From: Ursus arctos
Taxonomy: Eukaryota > Chordata > Mammalia > Carnivora > Ursidae
Direction of reading: 5' to 3'
NCBI RefSeq assembly: GCF_023065955.2
Contig: NW_026623078.1
Span: 6,892,199-6,956,198 of the forward strand
DNA length: 64,000 bases
Each line of letters starts with the position of its first letter. Positions within the stretch are counted from its first letter, which is position 1. Position numbers and translations under genes: made by a program. Under the pieces are notes generated by a model. It was given only the letters and a program-made list of their open reading frames with translations, did not search any database and was not told the origin of the DNA. Below, one piece after another: positions 11,876-23,498 of the stretch.

Positions 11876-12654
11876 AATATAGTTTCACTGAATTATTTCC
11901 TTTTACCTTATGAGTACAAGCTAAGCACAATGTAAATATTTCAAAATTTCTTGTTAATATAGAAATATTTAATAGTCATCTAAATTTTATTGGTTTTTAT
12001 TCTGAGTATGTAGAGATATTAAAGACTTGATAACCACTTAACATCCTTATATGTCAGATGTTTCCTCACTTTTCATTTCTCTTTTCTTCCCCTACTTCAT
12101 AATGATTCCAGTGAATATTATAAAATCTAAACCCTCAACCATTCATTGATTTTATTATTTGCAGTATAGATTTTTCTCCAAACAGGTAAACACAGCCCTT
12201 ATCCTTAAAAATTAGTGGAGGAACTGAGAGATAACATTTGCAATTCCACGAATCAAATTAAAAGAGCTTACTTGACTTATCTTTGCTGTGGTCCAAGAAA
12301 AAAATTATCCCTTATGGCTTCCCTGCCCCACAGTATCCATACCGCGTACATAAAGCACTTAAGAACAATCACAATATTTTGTGATCCATCTTTAATTCTG
12401 ACCAAACTAACTTGAGTGTTTTAATAACTCTCACTGCAACTTGAACATCTGTTTATTCCCCAAGCAGCAGCTGGTCTTTTTCATGCCATGTAATTTACTG
12501 AATCGATTCTTACCAATACAGACATTATAAATACAATGGTCCCAAGGATTGTGAGCCTCCTTTACTTAGAAATTAGGCACAGTATTGATGTGAGGTCACT
12601 CTGGAGCAATTGTCATTGCTTGCAGGTATTAGTTGAATATTGCAATATTAATAT
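11876..12654. other. Intergenic, no recognised feature
   Basis: AT-rich unique-looking sequence with no convincing gene, RNA or mobile element. The longest open frame here (66 codons from 12215) has no recognisable motif. Confidence 0.5.
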
Positions 12655-12825
12655 GTGTGTGGAAGGATCTTAAAATCATCCAAATCAACCCACTTACATT
12701 ATTTATGAAGAATCAAGGCATCAGTTGATTTAGTAAATTATCCAATCTTACATATCAAGGACAAGATTTGAATTCACATTTTCTGAATCTTAGGCTGCTG
12801 CTATTTCCGCTATGCCAATTTAAGT
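12655..12825 (+). mobile_element. MIR SINE remnant
   Basis: 'caagatttgaattcacattt' and 'ttccgctatgccaatt' resemble the MIR stretch normally read as 'gatttgaacccaggtctg'. Confidence 0.45.
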
Positions 12826-13886
12826 GAGAGCTGTAACGTCCATTTTAATATCAGGTATGTGGGCGAAGAAACAAATCTAAAAGTTTTTGGAATAGATAAA
12901 GTCAGAAGAACAATGTGGAATTAAAGAAGGGGCACCCAAACTTCAGGAGGGGAAAAAAGCCAACAAGTACAGGTAATTGCATGTAATAATTGGTTTAGTC
13001 TTAGAACAGTTCATTTAAAATATACTTATGGCAGAGTTTTGAGAAAGAAAAAAGAAAAAAAGCTAGTTTAGTGGCAAGATGAAAGGAGTTTGTCATGAAT
13101 TTTAAGTACACATCCTCTCAGTTGGCTTTCAGTGCAGTTTGTAAAGTCTCAGATCTCAGTGGGAACTAGTTTACCTAAGAAGTCTCGTTTTAATTTTTTA
13201 AGGCATATAGTATTATCTAACTTCTCCTAGATTCACCACTACCATCTTCTGTCTCTATATAAACCTGTCTCCTATTTGTTCCAAGTGAACTCCTGAAACA
13301 GGAAGAGTTTTCTGCTTCAAACTGCTTTGGTGAAAGTCTATAAAATCTAGCAGTTAAAAAAATATGTAAATTCAGGCAGCATGTTACTTAATGGTCTTTC
13401 TATGTAAAATATACTTGGAAATGTATGAAACCTTCAGGCTCTAGCTACATAATGTTCACCAACCTTTGAAAAATGTTTGGCCTTGGTGGTATGGAACAAG
13501 GGTTATTCATGTCTGCATAACTGAAATAAACTGAAAATGAGAGGCTATTTCATTTTTATTCTAGACAATCTCCATTAGAAAATTGGAATATATTATGTTT
13601 CTCTATAGCCATTTCCCCTCCCCTTATTTCTATTCCTTTATCCTAACCACTGTAAGGAGACAGTGCCCACATTCCTTTCCACTTTTGTGTTCCCACTATC
13701 ATGATTCTCGAACGTTGTTCACTCCAGTCCTTCAGTCATCATGATGTTTTGAAAAAGGTTACCATTCCCTTTCCCTTCAAAACTTGTTGGAAGTTAGCTG
13801 TGAAATTTTTTTTAGATATTTTATAAACTGAGGAGTAAATCTTAAAATAGCTGAATTTTTCTTTCTTTCTATGAAGATTTGCATCT
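12826..13886. other. Upstream region of OR gene 1, no recognised feature
   Basis: Unique-looking AT-rich DNA. A non-coding first exon and promoter of the downstream receptor could lie here, but neither can be placed from the sequence. Confidence 0.4.
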
Positions 13887-13901
13887 TGTAAGCAAATTTC
13901 T

Positions 13902-14100
13902 CTCTCTTTTTTTAAAAAAGATTTTATTTATTTATTTGACAGAGACAGCCAGCGAGAGAGGGAACACAAGCAGGGGGAGTGGGAGAGTAAGAAGCAGGCT
14001 TCTAGCAGAGAAGCCTGATGTGGGGCTCGATCCCAGAACCCTGGGATCACGCCCTGAGCCGAAGGCAGACGCTTAACGACTGCGCCACCCAGACACCCCC
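13902..14100 (-). mobile_element. SINEC element with perfect 15-bp TSD
   Basis: The reverse-oriented SINE runs from 'aaaaaagattttatttattt' to the head 'gcgccacccagacacccc'. Perfect direct repeats 'tgtaagcaaatttct' lie at 13887-13901 and 14101-14115. It sits 240 bp upstream of the OR gene 1 start codon, just before the predicted splice acceptor. Confidence 0.96.
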
Positions 14101-14290
14101 TGTAAGCAAATTTCTAAGTCATAAGAATTCATCTTGAATTGAATCAATTAATATATCTGGAAAGACATGGGGAAATATTTGACCACTGTGAGCAGGGCAG
14201 TGATAAAACGGAACTATCTGGTAGTAGGCTACCACTAAATTATTTCATGCAAAAAATCTCACTTTGAATTTGATCACTGTATTTTTTCCT

Positions 14291-14292
14291 AG
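14291..14292 (+). other. Predicted 3' splice site of OR gene 1
   Basis: The stretch 'tgtattttttcctag' is a strong polypyrimidine tract with a terminal AG. It lies 48 bp before the start codon, and a possible branch-site sequence (tgatcac) sits just upstream. OR coding exons are usually preceded by an intron that separates a non-coding exon. Confidence 0.5.
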
Positions 14293-14340
14293 TTCTCCTC
14301 CCATCTGGAAATGTCAGAGTCCTTCCAGAAATGAAACTGA

Positions 14341-15288
14341 ATGGCCTGGAATAATCAGTCAGTCGTAACTGAATTCATACTACGGGGTCTCTCCAGTTCT
14401 TGGGAACTCCAGATCTTCTATTTCCTGTTTTTCTCCATAGTCTATGCATCCACTGTACTGGGCAACCTCCTTATTGTGCTCACCATCATGTCAGAGCCAC
14501 GCCTTCGCTCCCCCATGTACTTTTTGCTGGGCAATCTCTCCTTCATTGACATGTCTCTGGCTTCATTCGCCACCCCCAAAATGATTGCAGATTTCCTCAG
14601 TGAGTGCAAAGCCATCTCTTTTGAAGGCTGCATCACTCAGATATTTTTCCTGCATCTGTTAGGGGGTGCTGAGATTGTACTGCTGATATCTATGTCTTTT
14701 GATAGGTACGTGGCTATATGTAAACCTCTACGTTACTTAACCATTATGAACCGAAGAATGTGTGTTGGGCTTGTCACGCTTTCCTGGATTGTTGGCATCT
14801 TTCATGCTCTGAGTCAGTTAGCATTTACTGTGAATCTGCCCTTCTGTGGACCCAATGAAGTGGACAGCTTCTTCTGTGACCTCCCCTTGGTGATCAAACT
14901 CGCCTGTGTTGACACATACATTCTGGGAGTGTTCATGATCTCAACCAGTGGCATGATTGCCCTGGTGTGTTTCATCCTCTTGGTGATTTCCTACACGATC
15001 ATCCTGGTCACTGTTCGGCAACATTCCTCTGGTGGGTCCTCCAAAGCGCTCTCCACTTGCAGTGCCCACTTCACCGTTGTGACTCTTTTCTTTGGCCCAT
15101 GCATTTTCATCTATGTATGGCCTTTCGCAAACTTCCCAATAGACAAAGTGCTCTCAGTATTTTATACCATTTTCACCCCCCTCTTGAATCCAGTGATCTA
15201 TACCCTTAGAAATAAAGATGTCAAGGATTCCATGAGAAAACTTAGTAGCCGCATCTTTAAGTCTAGGAAGACTGATCATACCCCTTGA
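14341..15288 (+). CDS. Olfactory receptor, family 4, OR4K-like (OR gene 1)
   Basis: This is an odorant-binding class II GPCR, expected at the ciliary membrane of olfactory neurons and coupled to G-olf. The 315-codon single-exon frame has normal OR length. Seen in the protein: a glycosylation sequon N5-Q-S, the TM1 GN pair (41-42), PMYFLLGNLS (58-67), and the TM3/EL2 cysteines C97 and C179 plus C169 and C189. Also present are MSFDRYVAICKPL (118-130), SY at 217-218, KALSTCSAH (235-243) and NPVIYTLRN (283-291). The common PLHY motif reads PLRY (131). This start gives the standard OR N-terminus; two short out-of-frame ATG frames precede it. It shares long identical stretches with OR gene 2 (for example FMISTSG and LSVFYTIFTP), so the two are paralogues. 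OR4K is the best fit, closest in my memory to OR4K2, but the exact member is not certain. Confidence 0.95.
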   Translation: MAWNNQSVVTEFILRGLSSSWELQIFYFLFFSIVYASTVLGNLLIVLTIMSEPRLRSPMYFLLGNLSFIDMSLASFATPKMIADFLSECKAISFEGCITQIFFLHLLGGAEIVLLISMSFDRYVAICKPLRYLTIMNRRMCVGLVTLSWIVGIFHALSQLAFTVNLPFCGPNEVDSFFCDLPLVIKLACVDTYILGVFMISTSGMIALVCFILLVISYTIILVTVRQHSSGGSSKALSTCSAHFTVVTLFFGPCIFIYVWPFANFPIDKVLSVFYTIFTPLLNPVIYTLRNKDVKDSMRKLSSRIFKSRKTDHTP

Positions 15289-15919
15289 TTTCCTCATACA
15301 AAAATGAAATACTTGTTTCGCATTTATCCTCCTCATTCGTCAGCAAAGTGATGCTACTGCAAGAAACTGGTAGTTCATGGCAGAACTATTTATGTAATCA
15401 GTCTCCGCAGTCACTGAGTTCTGGTCATGTTAATTGTTCCTCATACAATATAACTTAACTACAGGGCACCATCAAACCTATACTCAACATTTTACTGCAC
15501 GGAGACCCACTTTTTGGAATATTCAACTTCTGTCAGATATAAACATATATTTGAGTATTCCTTCCCCTGAGACATATGCATGTTTTAAGAGTAGATTCTC
15601 TCCTAGTCTCTTGTAATAGCCTCTAAGAAAAGAGGCAAGTGTGAAAACACCGACACCTAGTATAGTACCCCTGTACACTGAAGTTACAATGAAAATTTTT
15701 ATTGGTGACAAAGGTGCTGATGAATGGATTATTTTAATTTAAAAGTCAGGAAAAAGTGGAAGGTTCTTGGTAAGTAAAAATATTCGGTATTTAATGTTTT
15801 TGTAACCCATCTTTGATGAGAATAAGAATGTATCTTATTTATATTCTGTCCCTAAGTTCCCTAGAGTGGATTTTCCAATTTTAAAGTAGTACAGTTAACT
15901 CCAGAAAATTCTTATAGTC

Positions 15920-15921
<2 letters not shown>

Positions 15922-15951
<30 letters not shown>
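15922..15951. repeat. (TA)n microsatellite
   Basis: About fifteen TA units, directly followed by a 26-nt perfect palindrome at 15951-15976. Confidence 0.95.
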
Positions 15952-15953
<2 letters not shown>

Positions 15954-15976
15954 CTTTTATATATATATAAAAGATT
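15951..15976. repeat. Perfect 26-nt inverted repeat
   Basis: The left half 'aatcttttatata' is mirrored exactly by its reverse complement with no spacer. With the adjoining TA tract it could extrude as a cruciform. It lies 660 bp downstream of OR gene 1. Confidence 0.9.
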
Positions 15977-16319
15977 AATATGTGGTATACAGTAAATTCT
16001 ATCCACTCTCCCATTCTAAAAGATGACACTAAGACCCAAGGACACAGCTTTTTCAGAGTCATGCTAGAGGCAGGATCTAGGTCATCCACCTACAAATAGA
16101 GATACATGTTTATTTTCTAAGCAGTAACAAGTTATTTTGGTGCTATACTGTTTGTTATATTGTTTCTGTAATGAAAAGATAAATAGTTATGTCCTAAAGG
16201 GTCTGAGCCATTTTCCCCCTGATTAAACACAGTATTTGACTTAAAGGACCTATGAAATAGTGGTCTTTCGACATATTTGATATAGATAATAACGGGAGTT
16301 TTTAGAAGATAAAAATCAT

Positions 16320-16435
16320 CTAGCAGTATCTATTGATTTTACAGATCATGAAAGTGAGAATCGGGGAATAGAGTAACTTTCCAAAGGTCATGTATCTATA
16401 TAATGACAGTCTATCCTAGAATGTGCCTGTCTTCT
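16320..16435 (+). mobile_element. MIR SINE remnant
   Basis: 'ttttacagatcatgaaagtg' ... 'taactttccaaaggtcatgta' fits the MIR core. A (TC)n tract follows at once. Confidence 0.5.
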
Positions 16436-16490
16436 CTCTCTCTCTCTGTCTCCCTCTTTCTTGCCCTCTCTCTCTCTCTCTGTCTCTCTC
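16431..16490. repeat. (TC)n low-complexity tract
   Basis: Two runs of TC dinucleotides separated by 'tgtctccctctttcttgccc'. Confidence 0.9.
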
Positions 16491-17082
16491 AACTGAACAA
16501 GGGCTAGGTTATCTTCAAGAGCATTTGGTCATTGTCATTCTGAGAGCTACACATAGAAGAAATGTTTAATGCATGTAAGTGGATGAACTGTAACCACAAA
16601 TAATTTTCTAACTGCCTGCCTTTGTCAAAGTTAGCATAACATTGTAATATTGTACTAGCTTGGGTTTAGATAAAGACAGATGAATATATAGAGATGACTG
16701 ATGGGATAAATACATTGTAAAGAGTTGAAAGAAAGATAAACCAATCATTAGGGGAATGGATGAGCAGATAAATGGAAAAGGAGATGGATGGGGGGATGGC
16801 TGTATAGCAAGATAGACAAATACTTAAAATCATAAATAAGTGAAAAAATATCTTACTATATTGACTCAATAGTCCGTGTGCTGAATCTATACAACTATAG
16901 ATTGCAACTGTCACTTGTTTAAAATTGTTTGAAAGGCTATTGAATTTAGTAAAGTCAAAACAGGATACTCTGAAGTGTGTTTCTTGTGATGAAGTACAAC
17001 CAGTTCGGTTTAGGAATATATTTAACGGTCACTTGAGAGATCCACCAATGAATTAACATTAGTAAAAAATAATAATAATTTA

Positions 17083-17269
17083 TGGGGTGCCTGGGTGGCT
17101 CAGTTGTTAAGTGTCTGCCTTCGGCTCAGGGCATGATCCGGGTGTTCTGGGATTGAGCTCTGCATTAGGCTCCTCTGCTGGAAGCCTGCTTCTTTGTCTC
17201 CCACTCCCCCTGCTTGTGTTCCCGCTCTTGCTGGCTGTCTCTCTGTCTGTCAAATAAATAAAATCTTAA
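17083..17269 (+). mobile_element. SINEC element with 12-bp TSD
   Basis: The SINE runs from 'ggggtgcctgggtggctcag' to the tail 'aaataaataaaatctt'. Direct repeats 'aataataattta' lie at 17071-17082 and 17270-17281. Confidence 0.94.
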
Positions 17270-17289
17270 AATAATAATTTAAATACCTT

Positions 17290-18180
17290 TGGTTTATTTA
17301 TGACTCTCTGAATATTACAAATCTGTTCTCCCACCTTCTCAACTCTGGTGATGAGATCAAGGTTCCAAGTTGAGTCTTTCATATTTCGTTCTGATCAACA
17401 GCATACGATTGGCTCATCAGGGTAAGGAATGCTGCAAATCTTTTGTCAGACTGCAGATTTTGTGTTCCAGTTTAGCATCTTAACATACACACTGCTAGGA
17501 TTATAGCCATATAAATGTCATGAGTTTCATTATCTGGAAATTTACGTGTGCTTGAAAATAAGATTCCAAGTATTAGGAGAACAACATGGGAAGTTAACCC
17601 CAAAGACAAAATCTAGATGGTTGGCATAAGCATCAACCTAGGAAAATTTGCATAACGGACTCCCATTCTCCATTCTAAGCCCTCCACCTACAGGGGCCTC
17701 TCCCTCCTTGCCTCGTATTCTCTGCTGACAATAAATTATCTGAGCATCCCTTTTTACCTGTCATATAACACTGAGTCCCAACTCTGTGAAAGACAAACCT
17801 AGCAAACAATTTCAGGAAATAACCTGATTTTATGATGCCATCTCTTCACCTCAGAGAGTCATTAGCCTAATTGAAATTGTGTGTAGTGTGGTTCAGTAGA
17901 GCAAATTTTTTCTTCTCTTTTTTATTCTTTAAGTAATTAGATTCCATGTTCTCCATTTACCTCTGTTGAGCTTGTTTTACAAGTTGATCTCTAATTATAG
18001 TCTAATAAATGCAACCAGGAATAAATGTATATAGGGATATCAGAATACTTAACATTGTTCAAAAATTAAATGTACACATACACAATAAAATTGAGATTTG
18101 TTTGAGACTGGATGAGCTACAGCAGCAAGCCATCAGCCCCAGAGTTCCCAGTACCAAAATCCCTTTAGATGTATTTCTCT
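17290..18180. other. Intergenic, no recognised feature
   Basis: Unique-looking sequence between a SINE and the long purine tract. No open frame or repeat family was recognised. Confidence 0.45.
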
Positions 18181-18187
18181 CCCAGCA

Positions 18188-18207
18188 AAGAGAGAAAGAG
18201 AAAGAAA

Positions 18208-18251
<44 letters not shown>

Positions 18252-18299
18252 AAAGAAGAAGAAGAAGAAGAAGAAGAAGAAGAAGAAGAAGAAGAAGAA

Positions 18300-18372
<73 letters not shown>
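18188..18372. repeat. Compound (GAAA)n-(GAA)n-(GAAA)n polypurine microsatellite
   Basis: About 185 bp are pure purine on the + strand: GAAA units, then roughly sixteen GAA units at about 18254-18303, then GAAA units again. Length polymorphism is likely. Apparent open frames through it (Lys/Glu-rich on one strand, Phe/Ser/Leu-rich on the other) are artefacts of the repeat. Confidence 0.98.
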
Positions 18373-19089
18373 CCCATTGTTTCTGCTCAAAGACCTACTG
18401 TTCCCGGCTCATTCTAGGAGCAAGGATAATCAGGAATGTGGCCTTTCATTTGATGATGTTGATGATATAACTGGGGATTTGTGACACTTTATTATCAAAA
18501 ACTTGAAAAAAAGTGATTTGTTTCATGTGCCATTTTTTCTGGTCAGTTAACAGTTTGTGCTCCCCCGTCCCTTTGTACCAGAAAACCTACTTTACTTAGA
18601 AGATGTTACAGTTTGCATTTCAAAAAACTGCAGTGATTTTAGAACCAAGACATAGTATGATTTTATAACACCCACCTTCAAGGTTTAACCTAAGCCCCAC
18701 CTCTTCAGGGGAGGCTTTTTCAATTCTTTTATTAACTTCTCTCTCTCTTTTATTAACTTCTCTCTCTTCTCACAGCTAATATTTCCTGCATTATTGATTT
18801 TATACATTGCTTTAGATTGTTGCTTAACCATTTCTTAAGTCTGTGTCTTTTCTTCTTGTAATTTATAAGCATTTTAAGAACAGAAACTTTGCCCTTGCTT
18901 GTTTTTGTTGTTGTTATTCATTTGCTTGTAAATCTGTTTTTAGTATCTGCCATAGCATTTGACTCAGAGCACAGTCAGAAGCAGTGATTTGGTACAATTT
19001 TTAAAATAATTATGTTTTCTAACTGTCCTTTTGTGTTTTCTTTGGTACTGTTCCACCATTCTTTGTATCATAGTAATCACAGAAATGTT
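18373..19089. other. Intergenic, no recognised feature
   Basis: AT-rich, with short pyrimidine runs near 18735-18770. No gene was recognised. Confidence 0.45.
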
Positions 19090-19215
19090 GAGGTAGAGAG
19101 AATTTCAGAGATAAGTAGTTGCCCGTATCAAATTCTGACTCTGGAATTCTGCCATTAATTATGGGACCTTGTACAAACCTCTGATCTGATTAGATCTTCT
19201 ATGAGGTCCTTTCAA
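19090..19215 (-). mobile_element. MIR SINE remnant, antisense
   Basis: 'attctgactctggaattctg' ... 'tatgggaccttgtacaaac' resembles antisense MIR ('gtgtgaccttgggcaagtc'). Confidence 0.45.
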
Positions 19216-19499
19216 GCACTATTATCATGTGTAGGACTTTTAATTGTCGATTCATTTTATCCTGTAGTAGTTCAAGTATGAAACTTCCTAAAAGTCAAGG
19301 GAAATTGAGAAGGTCAGAATCTATAGGAAAAGGGACTCTGGTTTTATATCCTTTAAATAATCCTGGATACCCAGGAAGGTGTGGGTCCCATAAATTTTGG
19401 TGTGTTGTGTTTTCATTTTCATTTTTCTTGAGATACGGTCTAACATCTGTTGTTGTTGTTGTTTTTTTTATATACAATGGTTGTTTGAAAGTATGCTAA

Positions 19500-20470
19500 T
19501 TTACACATATTTGTGAATTTTTCCATTTCCCTTTGGTATTGATTTCTAGTTTCATTCCAGTATGGTTGGAAAAGATGCTTGGGATGATTTCAGTCTTCTT
19601 AAATTTGTAATGACTTGTTTTGTGACCTAGCATGTGATCTTTTCTGGAGAGTGTTTCATGTGTACATGAGAAGAATGTATATTCTGGTCCTCTTGGGTGA
19701 AATGTTCTGGATATGTCTGTTAGGTCCATTTGGTCTGTAGTGTTGTTCACACCTGCTGTTTCCTTACTGATATTTAGTCTGGATCATCTGTCCATTATCA
19801 TTTGGGGTGTTGAAGCCTACTTTATTGTGTTGCTATTTCTCCCTTCAGATATGTCAATGTTAGCTTTATATATTTAGGTGTTCTCATGTGCATATATATT
19901 TCTAATTGTTACATCTTCCTGTTGAATTGACCCGTTAGCATTACATAATGACCTTTGCTCTTGTGACAGTTTTTGACTTAAAATCTATTTTTTTTTTCAA
20001 TATAAGTATACTCCGCCTCTCTTTTGGTTCTCATTTGAATGAAATATATTTTTCCATCCCTTCACTTTGAGCCTGTGTGTGTCCTTAAATCTAAAGCAGA
20101 TACCTTATAGACAACATATAGTTGGATCTTGCTTTTTATCCCTTCAGTGACCCTATGTCTTTTGTTTGGTGAGTTTAATCTATTTACATTTAAAGTAATT
20201 ATTTTTAGATAAGGACTTACTATAGCTGTTTTGTTGTTTTCTGTTTTGTAGTTCCTTTTGTTCCTCTTCTCATCTTTACTTTCGATGTGTTGGTTCTTTG
20301 TAACAGTATGTTTTGATTCTTTTCTCTTTATCTTTTCTTGTATTGCTACAGATTTTATTCTTTGTGGTTACTGTGAGGCTTGCAAAAAAACTTCTTGTTA
20401 TAACTGTCTGTTTTGGACTGATTACAGCTTAACTTTAATTGCGTACAAAAACTATACTTTTACCCCCTGA
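19500..20470 (-). mobile_element. Old L1M ORF2 5' region, antisense
   Basis: It contains antisense L1 endonuclease-region text: 'tgatttctagtttcattcc', 'tgtgacctagcatgtgatct', 'gagaagaatgtatattctgg' and 'catttacatttaaagtaatta'. No frame remains open. Confidence 0.7.
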
Positions 20471-20474
20471 CACA

Positions 20475-20565
20475 CACTTTGCAGTGTTGTTGTAACAATT
20501 AAGCAGATAAAATAGCATGTCTAAAGCCCTCAAAAAAATGGAGTGTAGCACATGGGAGAAAGAGT
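20475..20565 (-). mobile_element. Possible MIR fragment, antisense
   Basis: 'gttgttgtaacaattaagca' ... 'agcatgtctaaagccct' resembles the end of antisense MIR. Weak match. Confidence 0.3.
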
Positions 20566-20569
20566 AAAA

Positions 20570-22470
20570 TTAATGTTTAAGGGGGAAAGGAATGTAAAAT
20601 AAGGAGGTAAGCAAGAGTCAGATGATTCATGTCCTACTATACATTGTAAGAATTTGTTATTGTATATTCCCTAGCCACATTAGTATTTTTTTTCTGTGAT
20701 ACATAGAATGAAGCCTGTCACATTTTAAGCTTTTAGTAATAAATATCTGAGAGTAAATACATACATCATCTTCATCAATAATAAAATGAGCAATGTTAAA
20801 ATCAGCATTAAATCAGAATATTTCACCCTTGGAGAGACAAGTGCTGAGCTGTATATGCCTCACTGGGGATGTCCAAGTCTCTTCTATAATCCTTCCTGCT
20901 CCCCTCCAGGTATTCTCTGTCACCTAATGTAAAGGTTTCCACCAACTTGCATGTCATCCCCCCAATGAAAACACACCAAAATGCCATTCAGAACTGACAT
21001 CAATAAGCCAGTAAGATTATTTCAGGGTATGAGAGGAGAAGAGATTCTGGGGCATAGCTTTAAGGTGCAAGGTGATGGGAAAAGAAGAGAAGAGGTAAAA
21101 GGGAACCCTAGTTCCAGAAATTGCTGGGCTAACAGTTCCAAGTCATCTCACCTTATAACCTAAGATTCAGTGTTCTGGTTAAATATGCAAATTCAGGATT
21201 ATACAGGAAAGTTGTAAAGAGATAAGAAGACCAGGATAACTTTTCTTCTGTAGCTCCAATGTAGTCTTCAAGTGCAAACTATATGTTTAGTACCCTGTGA
21301 TCCACCGTAGAAAAAATAAGTAAGACAAGGCTTTTGTCAGATCACCTGAGAAGGCTATAAAAAGTGCATATTACCTAGTGCAAGACAAAACAGATAAGAT
21401 CTCTGGTGTTAGCCCAATCTAAAAACTCATTTACAGTTTAGGATTCTGGCCTAATGTTGGCAGGTTTGTTTTTCTTTCATTTTTAAAGAAAATCTATCAA
21501 GCTCTATTTTCTTATGAAATCTCCCATTATCTAAATTTATTAAATTAGTTTGATTTCTTTATAAACCTTTGAGAAAAGACAAAAACATGTTGGGAATGCA
21601 GGCTGTTGACTTGCAAACTCTGCTATATATTGGGAATGCAGGCTGTTGACTTGCAAACTCTGCTAAAAGAATGATGAGAAAACTGGGATAGAAGTTGACA
21701 AACTTGCCCCAAACCAGAAACCTAGTAAGTGGTATAGAGCTTGGGTTCCAATCAGACAACCAGGCTTCACTGGTGATACAGTCCCCACTCCAAGAGTTTT
21801 TAGTCTTGTGTGTACCGCAGACCCCTCTGAGCTTCAGTCAAGCTCAAAGCCTCCTCATTAGAATAATACTCCAAATGCATAAACTAAAATACATAGCACT
21901 GTAAGAATAACCAATTACATTGAAATATAGTTATCAAAATGTGCTATGTGGACCGTTTGGGGTTTAATCGATTCCCCAGGAATTGGCTTTACCATGTAAA
22001 TGCCCTGGTGGAAATTAGGTATTTATCCTACAGCTTCAGATTTATTCTAGCCAGTCTGACTTGATGCTTCATGGTTCCAATTTTATAGTTTCTTAAACAA
22101 TACTTCTACCATGTCTCCAAATAAACTATTCCCTTATATTTTCATAAATGTGGACAAAATCTTTCTGCCTGTAGTTGTAACTTTATTAATGTGCTAAATA
22201 TAAAGTGAATAGGTAATTGTCACCATTCATTTCTCAGTTAATATTTATGATAAATCTAGTTATATAAGAATTTTAAACATTTCACTACTATCTTTTGAAT
22301 TGGTAAAAGATAAAGGGAGACGAAATATGTGAACAATATTTTATCACTTTTTAATCATATAAATTTTACTTAAAAACATTGTGATAAAACAAGACACTGA
22401 CCTGTAGAACATTTATTAATTATTTTCCCCTTTCATGCCATCTTGGTATATATTTCAACTTAAAATGATT
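20570..22470. other. Intergenic region between OR genes 1 and 2
   Basis: No gene or clear mobile element was recognised. It contains a two-copy tandem duplication at 21591-21665. Confidence 0.4.
21591..21665. repeat. Two-copy tandem duplication, 40-bp period
   Basis: A 35-bp unit beginning 'tgggaatgcaggctgttgac' occurs at 21591-21625 and again without mismatch at 21631-21665, separated by 'tatat'. Confidence 0.95.
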
Positions 22471-22474
22471 AAGA

Positions 22475-22690
22475 AATTTCTTTTTTTTATTATAATCATA
22501 TTTTTTTATTATGTTAGACACCATACAGTACATCCCTGGTTTCTGATGTAAAGTTCAATGATTCATTAGTTGCGTATAACACCCAGTGCACCATGCAATA
22601 TATGCCCTCCTTACTACCCATCACCAGCCTATCCCATTCCCCCACCCCTCTCCCCTCTGAAGCCCTCAGTTTGTTTCTCAGAGTCCATAA
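22475..22690 (-). mobile_element. 5'-truncated L1 3' UTR, antisense
   Basis: 'accatacagtacatccctgg', 'gtataacacccagtgcacca' and 'atgccctccttactacccat' are the reverse complement of the L1 3' UTR seen at 3230-3420. Only the 3' UTR is present. Confidence 0.88.
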
Positions 22691-22934
22691 AATATAATAC
22701 TTCCTTTGAAAAACACAGACCTATAAAGGACATTAACTACATCAATGCACCAAAGATTAATAATTGGCACAAATCCAATATTTTAACATTAGTTAATATT
22801 AGGTAAATTGACACATCCTATTACAGTCTTACAACCATGTTCTTGAAGTTCAAGTAAGCATATCTATTTCTATTCCATTTACCCTGTCATTTATGCATGT
22901 CTAACACAATGGCAACAATAACAATGATATTATT

Positions 22935-23140
22935 AGTTAGCATTCATTAAACCTTAAATGAGTGCCAAGCACTGTTAATTATGTTACATGTCTTTTTGTT
23001 TAGTTTTTTACGATATTCCTAGTCTACATTTTATAGGTGAAAAAACAGAGTCTCAGAAACATTAAGAATACATGCTCAAAGTTGTACAGCAAGAAAGTGG
23101 TGAGACTGGAATTTCACCTATAACAGACTGGTCCCATCTA
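22935..23140 (+). mobile_element. MIR SINE
   Basis: 'gagtgccaagcactgttaat', 'cattttataggtgaaaaaac' and 'caagaaagtggtgagactgg' follow the MIR consensus order over about 200 bp. Confidence 0.65.
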
Positions 23141-23296
23141 ATATTAGATATATGTTTCTTAAAAACCGAGAAACAGATCTTGTACATTAATGTATCACAA
23201 GCACCCAGAAAAAATCCTTAAACAGAGTAGGTTCTCAATGAGCAGTTATTGAACTAAAGACTTTTCAGAAGCAGGGTTTATATTTAAAAACAAAGA

Positions 23297-23498
23297 CGTG
23301 GAGATTCCTCAAAAAGCTAAAAATAGAACTACCCTATGACCCAGCAATTGCACTACTAGGTATTTATACAAAGGATACAAACATAGTGATTCAGAAGGGC
23401 TTATGTATCCCAATCATTATGGCAGCAGTGTTCCCAATAGCCAGAATTTGGAAAGAGCCCAGATGTCCATTAACAGATGAATGGATAAAGAAGATGTG

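Noticed and set aside
18188..18372. CRISPR array or other spaced repeat system
   Set aside because: The repeats are pure microsatellite without spacers, and the genome is mammalian.
18009..18470. 153-codon open frame rich in Lys and Glu
   Set aside because: It runs through the GAAA/GAA microsatellite. Other frames of the same tract are open on both strands, so it is a repeat artefact.
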